Shown here piece after piece: positions 23,853 through 32,007 of a stretch of 37,241 nt of DNA. The DNA is taken from the NCBI GenBank assembly GCA_043721915.1, contig JAYSPV010000099.1:1-37241 (forward strand), written 5' to 3'. Both the position numbers and the translations under genes were made by a program. This DNA comes from UBA668 sp043721915. Lineage in GTDB: Bacteria > Actinomycetota > Acidimicrobiia > Acidimicrobiales > Ilumatobacteraceae. The notes below the pieces were generated by a model. The model made no database searches. It saw only the letters and a list, made by a program, of their open reading frames with translations, and was not told where the DNA came from. Numbering within the stretch: position 1 is the first letter of the stretch; each line of letters starts with the position of its first letter.

Positions 23853-24209
23853 TCAGGCCGGTGTCGCCCAGACGTGCGCCCCGCCCCAGTCGATGGCCAC
23901 GACCGGCTCGTCGCCCACGACCCAGGCGTCATGTCCCGGTGGGAGGTAGCTGACCTCTCCGGGCCCGACGTCGAACTCGCTGCCGTCGACCATCACGACA
24001 TGGATAGTGCCCGACACGCTGTACTGGAAGTGAGGCGCCTCACACATGTCGGTTCCGGCGATCGGCTTGACATGCTCCGACCACCGCCATCCAGGCTCCA
24101 GCGTCATCCGCATCACCTGCCCACCACCGATGTCGATCACCTCGGCTCTTCCGTGGGGCATCTCCCGGACCTCCGTCGCGTCGTCGAATCCCCGATGCTC
24201 ACTCCTCAT
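23853..24209 (-). CDS. Cupin-domain protein
   Basis: A 118-residue single cupin barrel. The first cupin motif is degenerate (LEPGWRWSEHVKPIAGTDMCEAPHFQYSVSG) and the second is PGEVSYLPPGHDAWVVGDEP. His residues in SEHV, APHF and PGHD could bind a metal. Similar small proteins occur beside amidases and stress regulators in actinobacteria, with no fixed function. It has a clear GGGGA ribosome site before ATG 24209, unlike its neighbours, and two tandem TTCACAAG units just upstream. It sits between the two copies of the 113-base repeat. Confidence 0.85.
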   Translation of the reverse strand: MRSEHRGFDDATEVREMPHGRAEVIDIGGGQVMRMTLEPGWRWSEHVKPIAGTDMCEAPHFQYSVSGTIHVVMVDGSEFDVGPGEVSYLPPGHDAWVVGDEPVVAIDWGGAHVWATPA

Positions 24210-24220
24210 GACAATCCCCT

Positions 24221-24236
24221 TTCACAAGTTCACAAG
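24221..24236. repeat. Tandem 8-base repeat upstream of the cupin gene
   Basis: TTCACAAG occurs twice in perfect tandem (minus strand CTTGTGAA twice), ending a few bases before the GGGGA ribosome site of the cupin gene. It could be a small operator or a slippage product. Confidence 0.5.
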
Positions 24237-24445
24237 CCACCACTGTCGCGCCGCCGTCGCCCGTCGTCAACCCCTGCATCGTCGGTCCGATTCGGGCGAT
24301 TGCTGTCCCTTGGCCCGACGTGTTCGTAGCCGCCCTCAGCGACCGGAGCGCACCACGCGTGGAGCGCCACCCCCTCGCCGGGGAGATAGCTCAGCCGGTC
24401 GCAGTACGCCTCGACCGCGTCGTAGTGGGTGAAATCATCAGCCAT
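24230..24445 (-). pseudogene. Duplicated 5-prime fragment of the dimethylformamidase-like gene, with promoter
   Basis: The reading frame starts MADDFTHYDAVEAYCDRLSY and follows the intact gene for 32 residues to the sequence ALHAWCA. It then switches to unrelated residues and stops after 71 codons, close to the cupin start. The -10-like TACCGT (24457-24452) six bases before ATG 24445 is retained, so transcription could begin here and read into the cupin gene. It is best explained as a remnant of a duplication or insertion event; translation of the 71-residue chimera is possible but unproven. Confidence 0.75.
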
Positions 24446-24460
24446 GCCCGCACGGTACCC
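24348..24460 (-). repeat. 113-base direct repeat, copy 2
   Basis: Second copy of the segment at 23700-23812 (111 of 113 identical, same orientation). The two copies flank the cupin gene and lie about 650 bases apart, so homologous recombination between them would delete the cupin. Confidence 0.95.
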
Positions 24461-24492
24461 ACTGCCCTCCCGAGGCCAGTAGGCCGCCGGGC

Positions 24493-25776
24493 TCATGCGG
24501 CTCTCGCGGTTGGCGGCCCGTGGGCGGTGACGTGCCCGCCCGGTCGGGTGACGGTGAGGGTGCGGTCGGGTGCGAGGTGCAGCTGCCAGCCCCCTTCGTG
24601 GACGAGGTGGTGGTGGCGATTGCAGAGGGGGACGAGTTCGTCGATGTCGGTGCGGCCGCCGTGTTCGAACCAGTGGACGTGGTGGATCTGGCAGTGTTCG
24701 AACGCGGTGTCGCAGAGTGCGCAGGTGCGGTAGAGCACCCGCAACGCTCGTCGCTGGGCCCGGTTGGCAAGACGGGTTTCGCGCCCGAGGAACAGCCGCA
24801 CACCGTCGGCGCCGACGACCACTGGTGTGACGCCGCCGAGGCAGGCCCATCGTCGGACCGTCTCGATGGGCAACCCGAACCGCCCGACACCTGCTTCGCA
24901 GACGGTGGAGTCGTGTGCCTGCCCGGTGAGGAAGGTGCGGGCGTCGATCAGCACCGTCACGTCAGGAACCGGTGGCCCGCCGTTGCCCGTCGCCACCGAT
25001 GGTGACGTCGGAGTGGACGACGTCATCCCCTCCGGATCGGCTTCGTGGCCGAGCAACTCGCTGGCTTCGCTGGGGCACAGCAGGCCGACGAGTGCGAGCG
25101 CCGCGAGGAACTGCTGCCGTTCCAAAGCGTCGGTGGGCACGCCGGCTGGCAGCCCACCCGCACGTCGGCGTTCGATCTCGTTGCGCAGTATGCCTTCCAG
25201 CCGCAGCCCGGCGACCGGGTCGAACTTGCCGGCAAGGTTCCACATGCCCTCGCCGTCGAGCCACCATCGCAGCCGGGACTGCCCCCGCTGCCGCGCCAGC
25301 GTGGCCAACCCGTCGTCGGTGCGGACCCGGCGCACGACGTCGTCAACTGTCTTGCGGAACGCCGTCGATGTCTGTGCGCCCGCGGCGAGCGCGAGTCGCG
25401 CACCGTGGCCCGCCAACGCGGCACGCTCGGACGACGACAGACCACTTGCTGCCCGAGCGACGACATCCACCCGATCGCCCGTGGTCGCACCGGCTGCGAG
25501 TGCGGCACCCAGTTCGGGCACGTCGGTGGCGGTGGCGGCCCGATCCCGCAGCCGTTCGGCAGCGCCCAACGACGAGCGGGTGGCGGTGGCGACGACCTCC
25601 TGCGGGAACAGCGCAGCGTCGGTGTCGGCGAAGGCATCGAGCTGGCGCACGACCTCCAGCTCTCGCGCGTCGAGCAGCCCACGAACGGACGTGATGGCCG
25701 CGAGCTCGGCGCGGCACGCGGCGACATCGGCGAGCGGGGTGGCCGAGATCAGTGTGCGAATGGCGCCGACGTCCAT
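24493..25776 (-). CDS. DUF222 (13E12-repeat type) protein with C-terminal HNH nuclease domain
   Basis: A 427-residue protein. The N-terminal 300 residues are the helical DUF222 domain, including RLRWWLDGEGMWNLAGKFDPVAGLRLEG cut by the usual WxLxGxxDP-like signature. The last 90 residues hold an HNH fold: CALCDTAFEHCQIHHVHWFEHGG, then LVPLCNRHHHLVHEGGW, giving two zinc-binding cysteine pairs and the His-Asn-His core. Such genes are multicopy in actinobacteria and often associated with mobile DNA, but their role is unclear. The ATG 25776 start is seven bases after -10-like TACGTT. It lies next to the duplication scar, which is compatible with local rearrangement. Confidence 0.92.
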   Translation of the reverse strand: MDVGAIRTLISATPLADVAACRAELAAITSVRGLLDARELEVVRQLDAFADTDAALFPQEVVATATRSSLGAAERLRDRAATATDVPELGAALAAGATTGDRVDVVARAASGLSSSERAALAGHGARLALAAGAQTSTAFRKTVDDVVRRVRTDDGLATLARQRGQSRLRWWLDGEGMWNLAGKFDPVAGLRLEGILRNEIERRRAGGLPAGVPTDALERQQFLAALALVGLLCPSEASELLGHEADPEGMTSSTPTSPSVATGNGGPPVPDVTVLIDARTFLTGQAHDSTVCEAGVGRFGLPIETVRRWACLGGVTPVVVGADGVRLFLGRETRLANRAQRRALRVLYRTCALCDTAFEHCQIHHVHWFEHGGRTDIDELVPLCNRHHHLVHEGGWQLHLAPDRTLTVTRPGGHVTAHGPPTARAA

Positions 25777-25783
25777 ACGAACA

Positions 25784-25789
25784 AACGTA
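25784..25789 (-). promoter_or_regulatory. -10 element of the DUF222-HNH gene
   Basis: TACGTT on the minus strand, seven bases before ATG 25776, with no Shine-Dalgarno sequence. The remaining 57 bases up to the amidohydrolase stop hold nothing else recognisable. Confidence 0.5.
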
Positions 25790-25846
25790 CTCAGGGGGTG
25801 TAACAGGGTTGCCGAGCCCCTGGACCCGAACTCGACCCTGCGTGAA

Positions 25847-27565
25847 CTACCGGCCGGAGCGCAGGAGGCGGCCGGGGGTGGCCCCGGTGAACTCGTCGTG
25901 GTCCACGGTCTGTACGCCGGCGACCCAGGTGCCGACGTAGCCGCGGGCCTTCTGCACCAAACGGCGCCCACCGGCGGGCAGGTCGTATGCCATGCGCGGC
26001 GCGTCGAAGCCGAGGCCGGCGTAGTCGATCAGGTTCAGATCTGCGCGCATGCCCGGGGCGATCACGCCGCGGTCGGCGATTCCGTACAGAGCCGCGGTCT
26101 GCGATGTCTGGCGGTGCACCACGTACTCCAGTGGCAGCCTCTCGCCGCGAGTGCGATCGCGAGTCCAGTGGGTGAGCATGAACGTGGGCATCCCGCCGTC
26201 GCAGATCGCGCCGCAGTGCGCGCCGCCGTCGGAGAGGCCCATGCGTGTGTGCGGGTGACGGGTGACGGCTTCGGTGAACGAGAGGTCGCCGTAGCTGTAG
26301 TTGAAGAACGGGGCGTAGAGCATCCCGCTGCCGCCGTCGGCGACGAGCTGGTCGAGCACGAGCTGCATCGCCGGCACACCGGCGCGGGCTGCCACCGCAG
26401 CGACGCTGTCGACCGCCGACGGCTCGTAGTCGATGTCGGTGCCGTTGACGACCCAGATGCGGCCGAGGCCGTTGAGCACGGCCGACTGGAAGAACCCGCC
26501 GTCGTCGGGGATGTCCTCGATGATCCGTCGGCGCCGCTCGGGCTGGGCCAGCGCGACCAGCTGTTCAGCCAGCGGCAGGCCTGCGATCTCCTGGTAGGCA
26601 GGGTGGAACAACAGCGGGTGCACGGAGCCCTGCAGGCAGTAGAGGATGCCGATGCTGCGGCCGGCAACCTGGGCGATGATCGCCAAGCCGTCGTCGTGGG
26701 CCTCGTCCAGCAGGCGCAGTACGTCGCGCCAGACCTCGGGCGCCTTGTCGGATTGGTTGAGGTTGACGCAGATCGGCTGGCCGGTGAGGGCGGCGACCTT
26801 GCGCATCCACGGCCACTCCTGCACAGGCACCAGCGCATGGTCGGGTGCGAACCCGAACACGCCACGCCCGACCCGTGCGATCGCTGCGGCGATGCCCAGC
26901 AGTTCGCGTTCGTCGGCGTTGGTGCCCGGCACGAGCTCGCCGTCCTTCGCCTTGTGGATCGGGGTGCGCGAGGTGGTGAACCCGAACGCCCCGGCGAGCA
27001 GCGCTTCCTCCACCAGTCGCGCCATCTCGATGATCTCCCCGGCGGTGGGTTCCGCGTTGGCCGCGCCGCGTTCGCCCATCACGTAGGCGCGCAGCGGGCC
27101 GTGCGCGATCGAGGTGCCGATGTCCATCACACGCGGCATCCGCTCCAAGACGTCGAGGTACTCGGGGTAGCTCTCCCAGCCCCACTTGATGCCCTCGGTG
27201 AGTGCGCTGCCGGGGATGTCCTCGACGCCTTCCATCAGCTGGATCAGCCACTCGTGGCGATCGGGCGCGGCGGGCGCAAACCCCACACCGCAGTTGCCCA
27301 TCAGGGCGGTGGTGACACCGTGCCAACCCGACGGAGTGACGTACGGATCCCAGGTGACCTGCGCGTCGTAGTGCGTGTGCACGTCGACCCAGCCGGGCGT
27401 GAGCAGCAGCCCGTCGGCCTCGACGATGCGCGCTCCGCCGGCCAGAGACCCTGCCAGCTCGACGGCGGTGATCACCGAACCATCGACCGCGACGTCGGCG
27501 GGGTGCCCGGGCGCGCCGCTGCCGTCGACGAGGTGGGCGTTGCGGATGACGAGCTCGTGACTCAT
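25847..27565 (-). CDS. D-aminoacylase-type amidohydrolase
   Basis: A 572-residue member of the amidohydrolase superfamily, N-acyl-D-amino-acid deacylase branch. The metal motif VDVHTHYDAQ carries His63 and His65, GNCGVGFAP is the family Cys region, and GLSDGGAHCGAICDGG contains the conserved Asp/His near the C-terminus. It closes with the beta-sandwich GVIAPGMRADLNLIDY. It hydrolyses an N-acyl or amide bond; the exact substrate is unknown, and in actinobacteria this long form is common and uncharacterised. ATG 27565 overlaps the stop of the upstream phosphatase gene by four bases (ATGA). Confidence 0.9.
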   Translation of the reverse strand: MSHELVIRNAHLVDGSGAPGHPADVAVDGSVITAVELAGSLAGGARIVEADGLLLTPGWVDVHTHYDAQVTWDPYVTPSGWHGVTTALMGNCGVGFAPAAPDRHEWLIQLMEGVEDIPGSALTEGIKWGWESYPEYLDVLERMPRVMDIGTSIAHGPLRAYVMGERGAANAEPTAGEIIEMARLVEEALLAGAFGFTTSRTPIHKAKDGELVPGTNADERELLGIAAAIARVGRGVFGFAPDHALVPVQEWPWMRKVAALTGQPICVNLNQSDKAPEVWRDVLRLLDEAHDDGLAIIAQVAGRSIGILYCLQGSVHPLLFHPAYQEIAGLPLAEQLVALAQPERRRRIIEDIPDDGGFFQSAVLNGLGRIWVVNGTDIDYEPSAVDSVAAVAARAGVPAMQLVLDQLVADGGSGMLYAPFFNYSYGDLSFTEAVTRHPHTRMGLSDGGAHCGAICDGGMPTFMLTHWTRDRTRGERLPLEYVVHRQTSQTAALYGIADRGVIAPGMRADLNLIDYAGLGFDAPRMAYDLPAGGRRLVQKARGYVGTWVAGVQTVDHDEFTGATPGRLLRSGR

Positions 27566-28347
27566 CCGAGCATCTTCGCGCACTCGTGCAGCAGGCCGTT
27601 CGACGAGATCGCAGTGTCGTTCTTGTAGGTGCGCACGCCGTGGCGGTCGGTGAACGTGCCGCCCGCTTCCTCGACGATGATCATCACCGCGGCAAGGTCG
27701 TAGGGCTGCAGCCCCACCGCGTCGATGGCGAGATCGACTGCGCCCTCGGCGACCAGCATGTGCTGCCAGAAGTCGCCGAACCCGCGCGCCCGGTAGGGGC
27801 GGTGTTTCAGTTGCACCAACGCGCCGGTGAGGCCGAGATCGTCCCAACCCGAGGCGAACGTCACGGAGACCTGGGCCTCCTCGATCGTGGCGACGGTGGA
27901 GACTCGGCAACGCGTGCCGTCGGCGAACGCGCCGAGGCCTTTGGCTGCCCACCACTTCCGGCCCAACGCGGGAGCGTTGACCACACCCACCACGGCGCCG
28001 TGGTCGACATGGGTGAGAGCGACCAGCGACGCCCACACCGGGATGCCGCGTACGAAGTTGGAGGTGCCGTCGATCGGATCGATGATCCATCGCCACGGGC
28101 TGTCGGCGTCTCCGACCAAGCCATGCTCCTCACCGAACAGGCCATGATGTGGCCGCTCCGCGAGGACGTGGCGACTGATCGCGAGCTCCGCCTCGCGGTC
28201 CGCCTCGGTCACCTCGGTGCGGTTCGCCTTCCAGTCGAGGCTGAACGAGCGGTTGACGTAGTGAGGCATCGAGATGGCTGTTGCCAGCTCGGACAGGTGC
28301 AGCGCGAAGTCCAGCTCTGCAGCAGCATCGAAATCAGGGATCGTCAC
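27562..28347 (-). CDS. Inositol monophosphatase/histidinol-phosphatase family protein
   Basis: A 261-residue Mg-dependent, Li-sensitive-type phosphatase. GEEHG (Glu73, Glu74) and WIIDPIDGTSNF (Asp90, Ile92, Asp93) are the metal-binding motifs, and LQPYDLAAVMIIVEEAGG is the third metal region. Actinobacterial HisN (histidinol-phosphate phosphatase) and inositol monophosphatases share these, so the substrate is open. GTG 28347 is the start, seven bases after -10-like TAACCT. It is cotranscribed with the amidohydrolase by overlap. Confidence 0.9.
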   Translation of the reverse strand: MTIPDFDAAAELDFALHLSELATAISMPHYVNRSFSLDWKANRTEVTEADREAELAISRHVLAERPHHGLFGEEHGLVGDADSPWRWIIDPIDGTSNFVRGIPVWASLVALTHVDHGAVVGVVNAPALGRKWWAAKGLGAFADGTRCRVSTVATIEEAQVSVTFASGWDDLGLTGALVQLKHRPYRARGFGDFWQHMLVAEGAVDLAIDAVGLQPYDLAAVMIIVEEAGGTFTDRHGVRTYKNDTAISSNGLLHECAKMLG

Positions 28348-28354
28348 GGGCTGG

Positions 28355-28360
28355 AGGTTA
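28355..28360 (-). promoter_or_regulatory. -10 element of the phosphatase-amidohydrolase unit
   Basis: TAACCT on the minus strand, seven bases before GTG 28347, with no Shine-Dalgarno sequence. Confidence 0.5.
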
Positions 28361-28379
28361 GGCGCGGCGGGGAGCGCAG

Positions 28380-28397
28380 TACGAAGTAGACTACGAA
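28380..28397 (+). promoter_or_regulatory. Promoter/operator candidate of the toxin-antitoxin pair
   Basis: TACGAA occurs twice (28380-28385 and 28392-28397) around the inverted repeat GTAG-A-CTAC (28386-28394), which overlaps the -10-like TAGACT (28387-28392). ATG 28402 follows nine bases after the -10. A ribbon-helix-helix antitoxin bound here would block its own transcription; this is inferred from RHH autoregulation in general. Confidence 0.5.
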
Positions 28398-28401
28398 ACG
28401 T

Positions 28402-28653
28402 ATGACAACACAGCTGATCGCCCGCATCGACGACGAACTCCTGTCGGGGGTCGATTCGTTGATCAGCCTCGGTCTCGCCACGAACCGCAGCGAGGTCGTC
28501 CGGATCGCTCTCAGCGAGCTGATCGAACGAACCACACAGGCAGAGGTCGACCGTCGCCTGGTGGCCGCGTACATCGCGCAGCCGCAGCCCGAATCGGACG
28601 TCGTTCGCGCTCACGCGGCGGCTCTGCGGATGATCGCCGCGGAGCCCTGGTGA
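28402..28653 (+). CDS. Ribbon-helix-helix (CopG-type) antitoxin
   Basis: An 83-residue protein. Residues 2-45 form a ribbon-helix-helix DNA-binding domain: strand TTQLIARIDDELL, helix GVDSLISLG, turn LATNRSEVVRIALSELIER. The C-terminal 35 residues are the likely toxin-neutralising tail. It should dimerise, bind its own promoter and inactivate the MazF-like toxin encoded immediately downstream with a four-base overlap. Confidence 0.9.
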   Translation: MTTQLIARIDDELLSGVDSLISLGLATNRSEVVRIALSELIERTTQAEVDRRLVAAYIAQPQPESDVVRAHAAALRMIAAEPW

Positions 28654-28976
28654 GCGGGCTGGCGGCGCCGCAACAGGGCGAGGTGTGGTGGGCGGAAGGC
28701 CTCGACAAGCGCCGCCCCGTGCTGGTCGTCACGCGATCGGCGGTGATACCTGTGCTGTCCACCGTCGTGGTGGCGCCGGTGACCCGCACGATTCGCGAGA
28801 TCCCCACCGAGCTGCGCCTCGGGCCCGAGGAGGGGCTGCCCGAGGAGTGTGTCGCATCGTTCGACAACCTCGAGACGGTGCCGTGGCGCGGCGTGCTGCG
28901 CACCCGGCTGGGTGCGCTCAGCGCGGCTCGACGCCCCGAGCTGTGTGCCGCATTGCGCACGATGTCGGCCTGCTGA
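28650..28976 (+). CDS. mazF: MazF/PemK-family endoribonuclease toxin
   Basis: A 108-residue toxin. QQGEVWWAEGLDKRRPVLVVTR is the conserved N-terminal barrel strand of the family, PVTRTIREIPTEL contains the conserved Thr/Arg region, and EECVASFDNLETVP carries the family's Asp/Asn-Leu motif. It would cut mRNA at short specific sequences; the target sequence cannot be predicted. GTG 28650 overlaps the antitoxin stop (GTGA). It converges with dxs, 12 bases away, so readthrough could affect an essential gene. Confidence 0.92.
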   Translation: MSGLAAPQQGEVWWAEGLDKRRPVLVVTRSAVIPVLSTVVVAPVTRTIREIPTELRLGPEEGLPEECVASFDNLETVPWRGVLRTRLGALSAARRPELCAALRTMSAC

Positions 28977-28988
28977 GGGCCCGCCCCG

Positions 28989-30929
28989 TCAGCCCAGCGC
29001 AGCGCGGGCCGCCGCCGCGATGCCGTTCGCGTCGAGGCCCAACTGGGCGAGGATGCGCTCGGCAGAACCCTGCTGGATGAACCGTGACGGCAGACCCATC
29101 GTGGTCACCGGCACAGTGGCAGCGAGCGCATGCACCTGATCGGCGATCGTCATGCCGATGCCGCCATCGCGGATGCCGTCCTCGATCGTGACGACAACAC
29201 GATGGGCAGCGGCGTCGGCGATCATCGCGGGGTCCAGCGGTGCGCACGACCGGACATCCCAGACGGTGGCCACCAGACCGCCGGCCGCCAGCTGATCGGC
29301 CGCTTTCCTTGCATCGGCGACCATCTTGCCGATGGCCAGGATCGCGACCGAGCCGTCGCCCTTGCGGACCTGGCGTGCGAGCAGGCCGACGCCGACTTCG
29401 TGCTCGCCGACGTGCACCGCGGCCCCACGCGGCCAGCGGATGACCACCGGCCCTTCGTCGGCCAGCGAGATCGCATCGTGCAGCATCGCTTGTAGTTCTT
29501 CGGAGCTGGAGGGGGCCAGGACACGCATCCCTGGCACTTTCGAGAACAGCGCGAGGTCGTACATCCCATGGTGGCTGGCGCCATCGGGGCCGGTGATCCC
29601 GGCCCGATCGAGACAGAACACGACCGGCAGACGATGCATCGCCACGTCGTACACCACCTGATCCCAGGCGCGGTTGGCGAAGGTGGAGTACAGCGCGACG
29701 ATCGGCCGCAGGCCGCCCATCGCCATGCCAGCAGCGCCGGTGACGGCATGCTGCTCGGCGATGCCGACATCGAAGAACCGATCGGGGAAACGTGCCTGGA
29801 AGGGCAGCAGCCCGGTGGGCCCGGCCATCGCAGCCGTGATCGCGACGACTCTCGAATCGGCTTCGGCTTCCTTGATCAATGCTTCTGCGAACGACTGGGT
29901 GTACCCGGTGACGACCGCCGCGGGCGGACCCACCATCGGGTCGAACACCGGCGCGTCGTGGAGGTGCTTCTCGTCGTCGTCCTCGGCGGGGGAGTACCCG
30001 CGACCCTTCTGCGTGAGCACGTGCACCACGATCGGTCCTTCCGCGGAGAGCTCGATCGCGTTGCGGAAGGTCTGCTCCAACGACTCGATGTCGTGTCCGT
30101 CGATAGGGCCGACGTAGCGCACGCCCAGGGCCTCGAAGAACGACGGCGGCTGCAGGAACTCGCGCACCGCAGCCTTGAATGCTTCCACGCTCTTCTCCGC
30201 CTGCGGGCCGACGTACGGCAGGTCGCGGAGGAACTGCTCGAGCTTGCGCTGGCGCCGCACGTACACGGGGTTGAGACGGATGTTGGTGAGGCTGTTCGAG
30301 AGCCGGCCGGTGATGCGCTCGGGAAGGCTGGGGTGATTGGCGATGGCCTGCTCGCGGGCGGTGATGCCGGCGGTGAGGTTGCTGATAGTGGGGGCGTAGC
30401 TGCGGCCGTTGTCGTTGAGCACGATGATCACGCGCTGCTTGCTGTGGCCGATGTTGTTGAGCGCCTCGTACGCCATGCCGCCGGTCATGCTGCCATCGCC
30501 GATGACGGCGACGATGTGGCGGTGCGGGTCGGTGCCGGCGTCGCGGGCGATCGCCATGCCGTAGGCGTACGACAGCACCGTCGACGCGTGGCTGTTCTCG
30601 ATGTAGTCGTGCGGGCTTTCCTCGCGATTCGGGTAGCCGGAGAGGCCACCCGCCTGGCGCAGCTGTTCGAAGCCCGCCTGACGCCCGGTGACGATCTTGT
30701 GCACGTAGGCCTGATGGCCGGTGTCCCACAGGATCGCGTCGGTGGGCGACTCGAACACCCGGTGCAGCGCGAGCGTGAGCTCGACTGCGCCGAGGTTGCT
30801 GCCGAGATGGCCGGCGTTCTCGGCGACCGCCTGCACGATGAAGTCGCGAATCTCGCCGGCGAGATCGGCGAGTTCCGGGTAGCTCAGTTCGCGAAGGTCG
30901 GACGGTTGCCGGATCTGCTGCAGCGCCAT
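28989..30929 (-). CDS. dxs: 1-deoxy-D-xylulose-5-phosphate synthase
   Basis: A 646-residue TPP enzyme that condenses pyruvate with glyceraldehyde 3-phosphate, the first step of the MEP isoprenoid pathway. Motifs: LWDTGHQAYVHKIVTGR, the TPP-binding VIGDGSMTGG (GDGS at 144-147) followed by LNDNGRSYAP, VGPIDGHD in the middle domain, and VGIAEQHAVTGAAG with the catalytic Glu. Full length and all domains are present. ATG 30929 is nine bases after TAGCGT. It is unlinked to other MEP genes here. Confidence 0.97.
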   Translation of the reverse strand: MALQQIRQPSDLRELSYPELADLAGEIRDFIVQAVAENAGHLGSNLGAVELTLALHRVFESPTDAILWDTGHQAYVHKIVTGRQAGFEQLRQAGGLSGYPNREESPHDYIENSHASTVLSYAYGMAIARDAGTDPHRHIVAVIGDGSMTGGMAYEALNNIGHSKQRVIIVLNDNGRSYAPTISNLTAGITAREQAIANHPSLPERITGRLSNSLTNIRLNPVYVRRQRKLEQFLRDLPYVGPQAEKSVEAFKAAVREFLQPPSFFEALGVRYVGPIDGHDIESLEQTFRNAIELSAEGPIVVHVLTQKGRGYSPAEDDDEKHLHDAPVFDPMVGPPAAVVTGYTQSFAEALIKEAEADSRVVAITAAMAGPTGLLPFQARFPDRFFDVGIAEQHAVTGAAGMAMGGLRPIVALYSTFANRAWDQVVYDVAMHRLPVVFCLDRAGITGPDGASHHGMYDLALFSKVPGMRVLAPSSSEELQAMLHDAISLADEGPVVIRWPRGAAVHVGEHEVGVGLLARQVRKGDGSVAILAIGKMVADARKAADQLAAGGLVATVWDVRSCAPLDPAMIADAAAHRVVVTIEDGIRDGGIGMTIADQVHALAATVPVTTMGLPSRFIQQGSAERILAQLGLDANGIAAAARAALG

Positions 30930-30938
30930 GGCGTCTTC

Positions 30939-30989
30939 ACGCTACAACCGTCGTGCGCTGGGCGGGACATCAGCGGCGTGGGATACGTT
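30939..30989. promoter_or_regulatory. Divergent -10 elements for dxs and the cyclase gene
   Basis: Minus strand: TAGCGT at 30944-30939, nine bases before the dxs ATG. Plus strand: TACGTT at 30984-30989, six bases before ATG 30996. The cyclase side looks leaderless. Confidence 0.5.
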
Positions 30990-30995
30990 GAGCCG

Positions 30996-31997
30996 ATGAC
31001 GAGCCTTCCTGACTATCGCGACCTGCCACTTCGGGGTGGACTGCCCAGCAGCTGGGGGGTCTGGGGCGCTGACGGCTCCGACGTCTTCGGCTGCCTCAAT
31101 CTGCTCACTTCGCAGCGGGCTGCGGCGGCGGCTGCAACGGTGCAGCGCGGTGCGGTGTTCGCACTCAACTGGACGATGGCCCTGCCCGACCCTCCGTTGT
31201 TCGGCCGCCAGCCGTTCACCCACGAGGTCACCGGCGCTGGCGGCTCCACCAGCCACGACGACGTCTTGCACGACTGGAACACTCAGTCGTCGTCCCAGTG
31301 GGACGGCTTCCGGCACATCCGCAATCACGCGGCGATGGCCGACGAGGAGGGCAGCGGCCACTACGGCGGCGTCGCCGACGAGGATCACGGCATCCATCAC
31401 TGGGCTGCGCGAGGCCTGGTGGGGCGCGGCGTACTCGCCGACATCGGCCGCTGGCGCGAGGCGCAGGGGCGTCCGCTGCAGTACGACCAGCCGGACCCGA
31501 TCGAACCCGAGGAGCTGGCCGAGTGCCTGGCCGCGCAGGGAACCGAACTGCAGGAAGGCGACGTGCTGCTGATGCGCACCGGCTGGATCGGCTGGTACGA
31601 GCAGCTCGACACAGCGGCACGCACGCGCCTGGCCGCTCCCGATGGGTTGGCCACGCCCGGGCTGCGCAGCGGCGAGCACCTTGCGGAGGTGCTCTGGAAC
31701 ATGCACATCGCGGCGATCGGGTGCGACAACCCTGCTGTCGAGGTGTGGCCGCCTGGCTCGCTGCTGGACCCGGCCCGGGAGGCCGACGTACGCGCCGACC
31801 GCCGCCTCCTGCACGAGATCTTCACCCACACGCTGCTGCTGCCGATGCTGGGCATTCCGCTCGGCGAGATGTGGAACCTCGAGGCTCTGGCCGCCGACTG
31901 TGCTGCCGATGGCCGCTACCACTTTCTGTTCACCTCCGCGCCGCTGAACCTGCCCAATGGTGTCGCCAGCCCGCCGAACGCACTCGCGATCAAGTAG
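30996..31997 (+). CDS. Cyclase-family (kynurenine formamidase-like) metal hydrolase
   Basis: A 333-residue protein of the long cyclase/kynurenine-formamidase-like branch. SSQWDGFRHIRNH (Gln101, Asp103, His107, His111) corresponds to the HxGTHxDxPxH-type metal motif in its Q-W-D-x3-H variant. DVLLMRTGWIGWYEQ and the C-terminal LPMLGIPLGEMWNLEALA are typical of this branch. It probably hydrolyses an amide, lactone or cyclic acyl compound; the substrate is unknown. It opens a plus-strand unit with an SDR 10 bases downstream, hinting at a shared catabolic path. Confidence 0.87.
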   Translation: MTSLPDYRDLPLRGGLPSSWGVWGADGSDVFGCLNLLTSQRAAAAAATVQRGAVFALNWTMALPDPPLFGRQPFTHEVTGAGGSTSHDDVLHDWNTQSSSQWDGFRHIRNHAAMADEEGSGHYGGVADEDHGIHHWAARGLVGRGVLADIGRWREAQGRPLQYDQPDPIEPEELAECLAAQGTELQEGDVLLMRTGWIGWYEQLDTAARTRLAAPDGLATPGLRSGEHLAEVLWNMHIAAIGCDNPAVEVWPPGSLLDPAREADVRADRRLLHEIFTHTLLLPMLGIPLGEMWNLEALAADCAADGRYHFLFTSAPLNLPNGVASPPNALAIK

Positions 31998-32007
31998 GAA
32001 CCACTCG

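Noticed and set aside
24493..25776. DUF222-HNH gene as evidence for an inserted mobile element or group II intron
   Set aside because: No reverse transcriptase, terminal repeats or transposase are nearby; DUF222-HNH proteins are common chromosomal genes in actinobacteria.
29568..31997. An 809-codon open frame joining antisense dxs sequence to the cyclase
   Set aside because: Antisense shadow of dxs caused by high GC; the cyclase start at 30996 is supported by family length and a -10 element.
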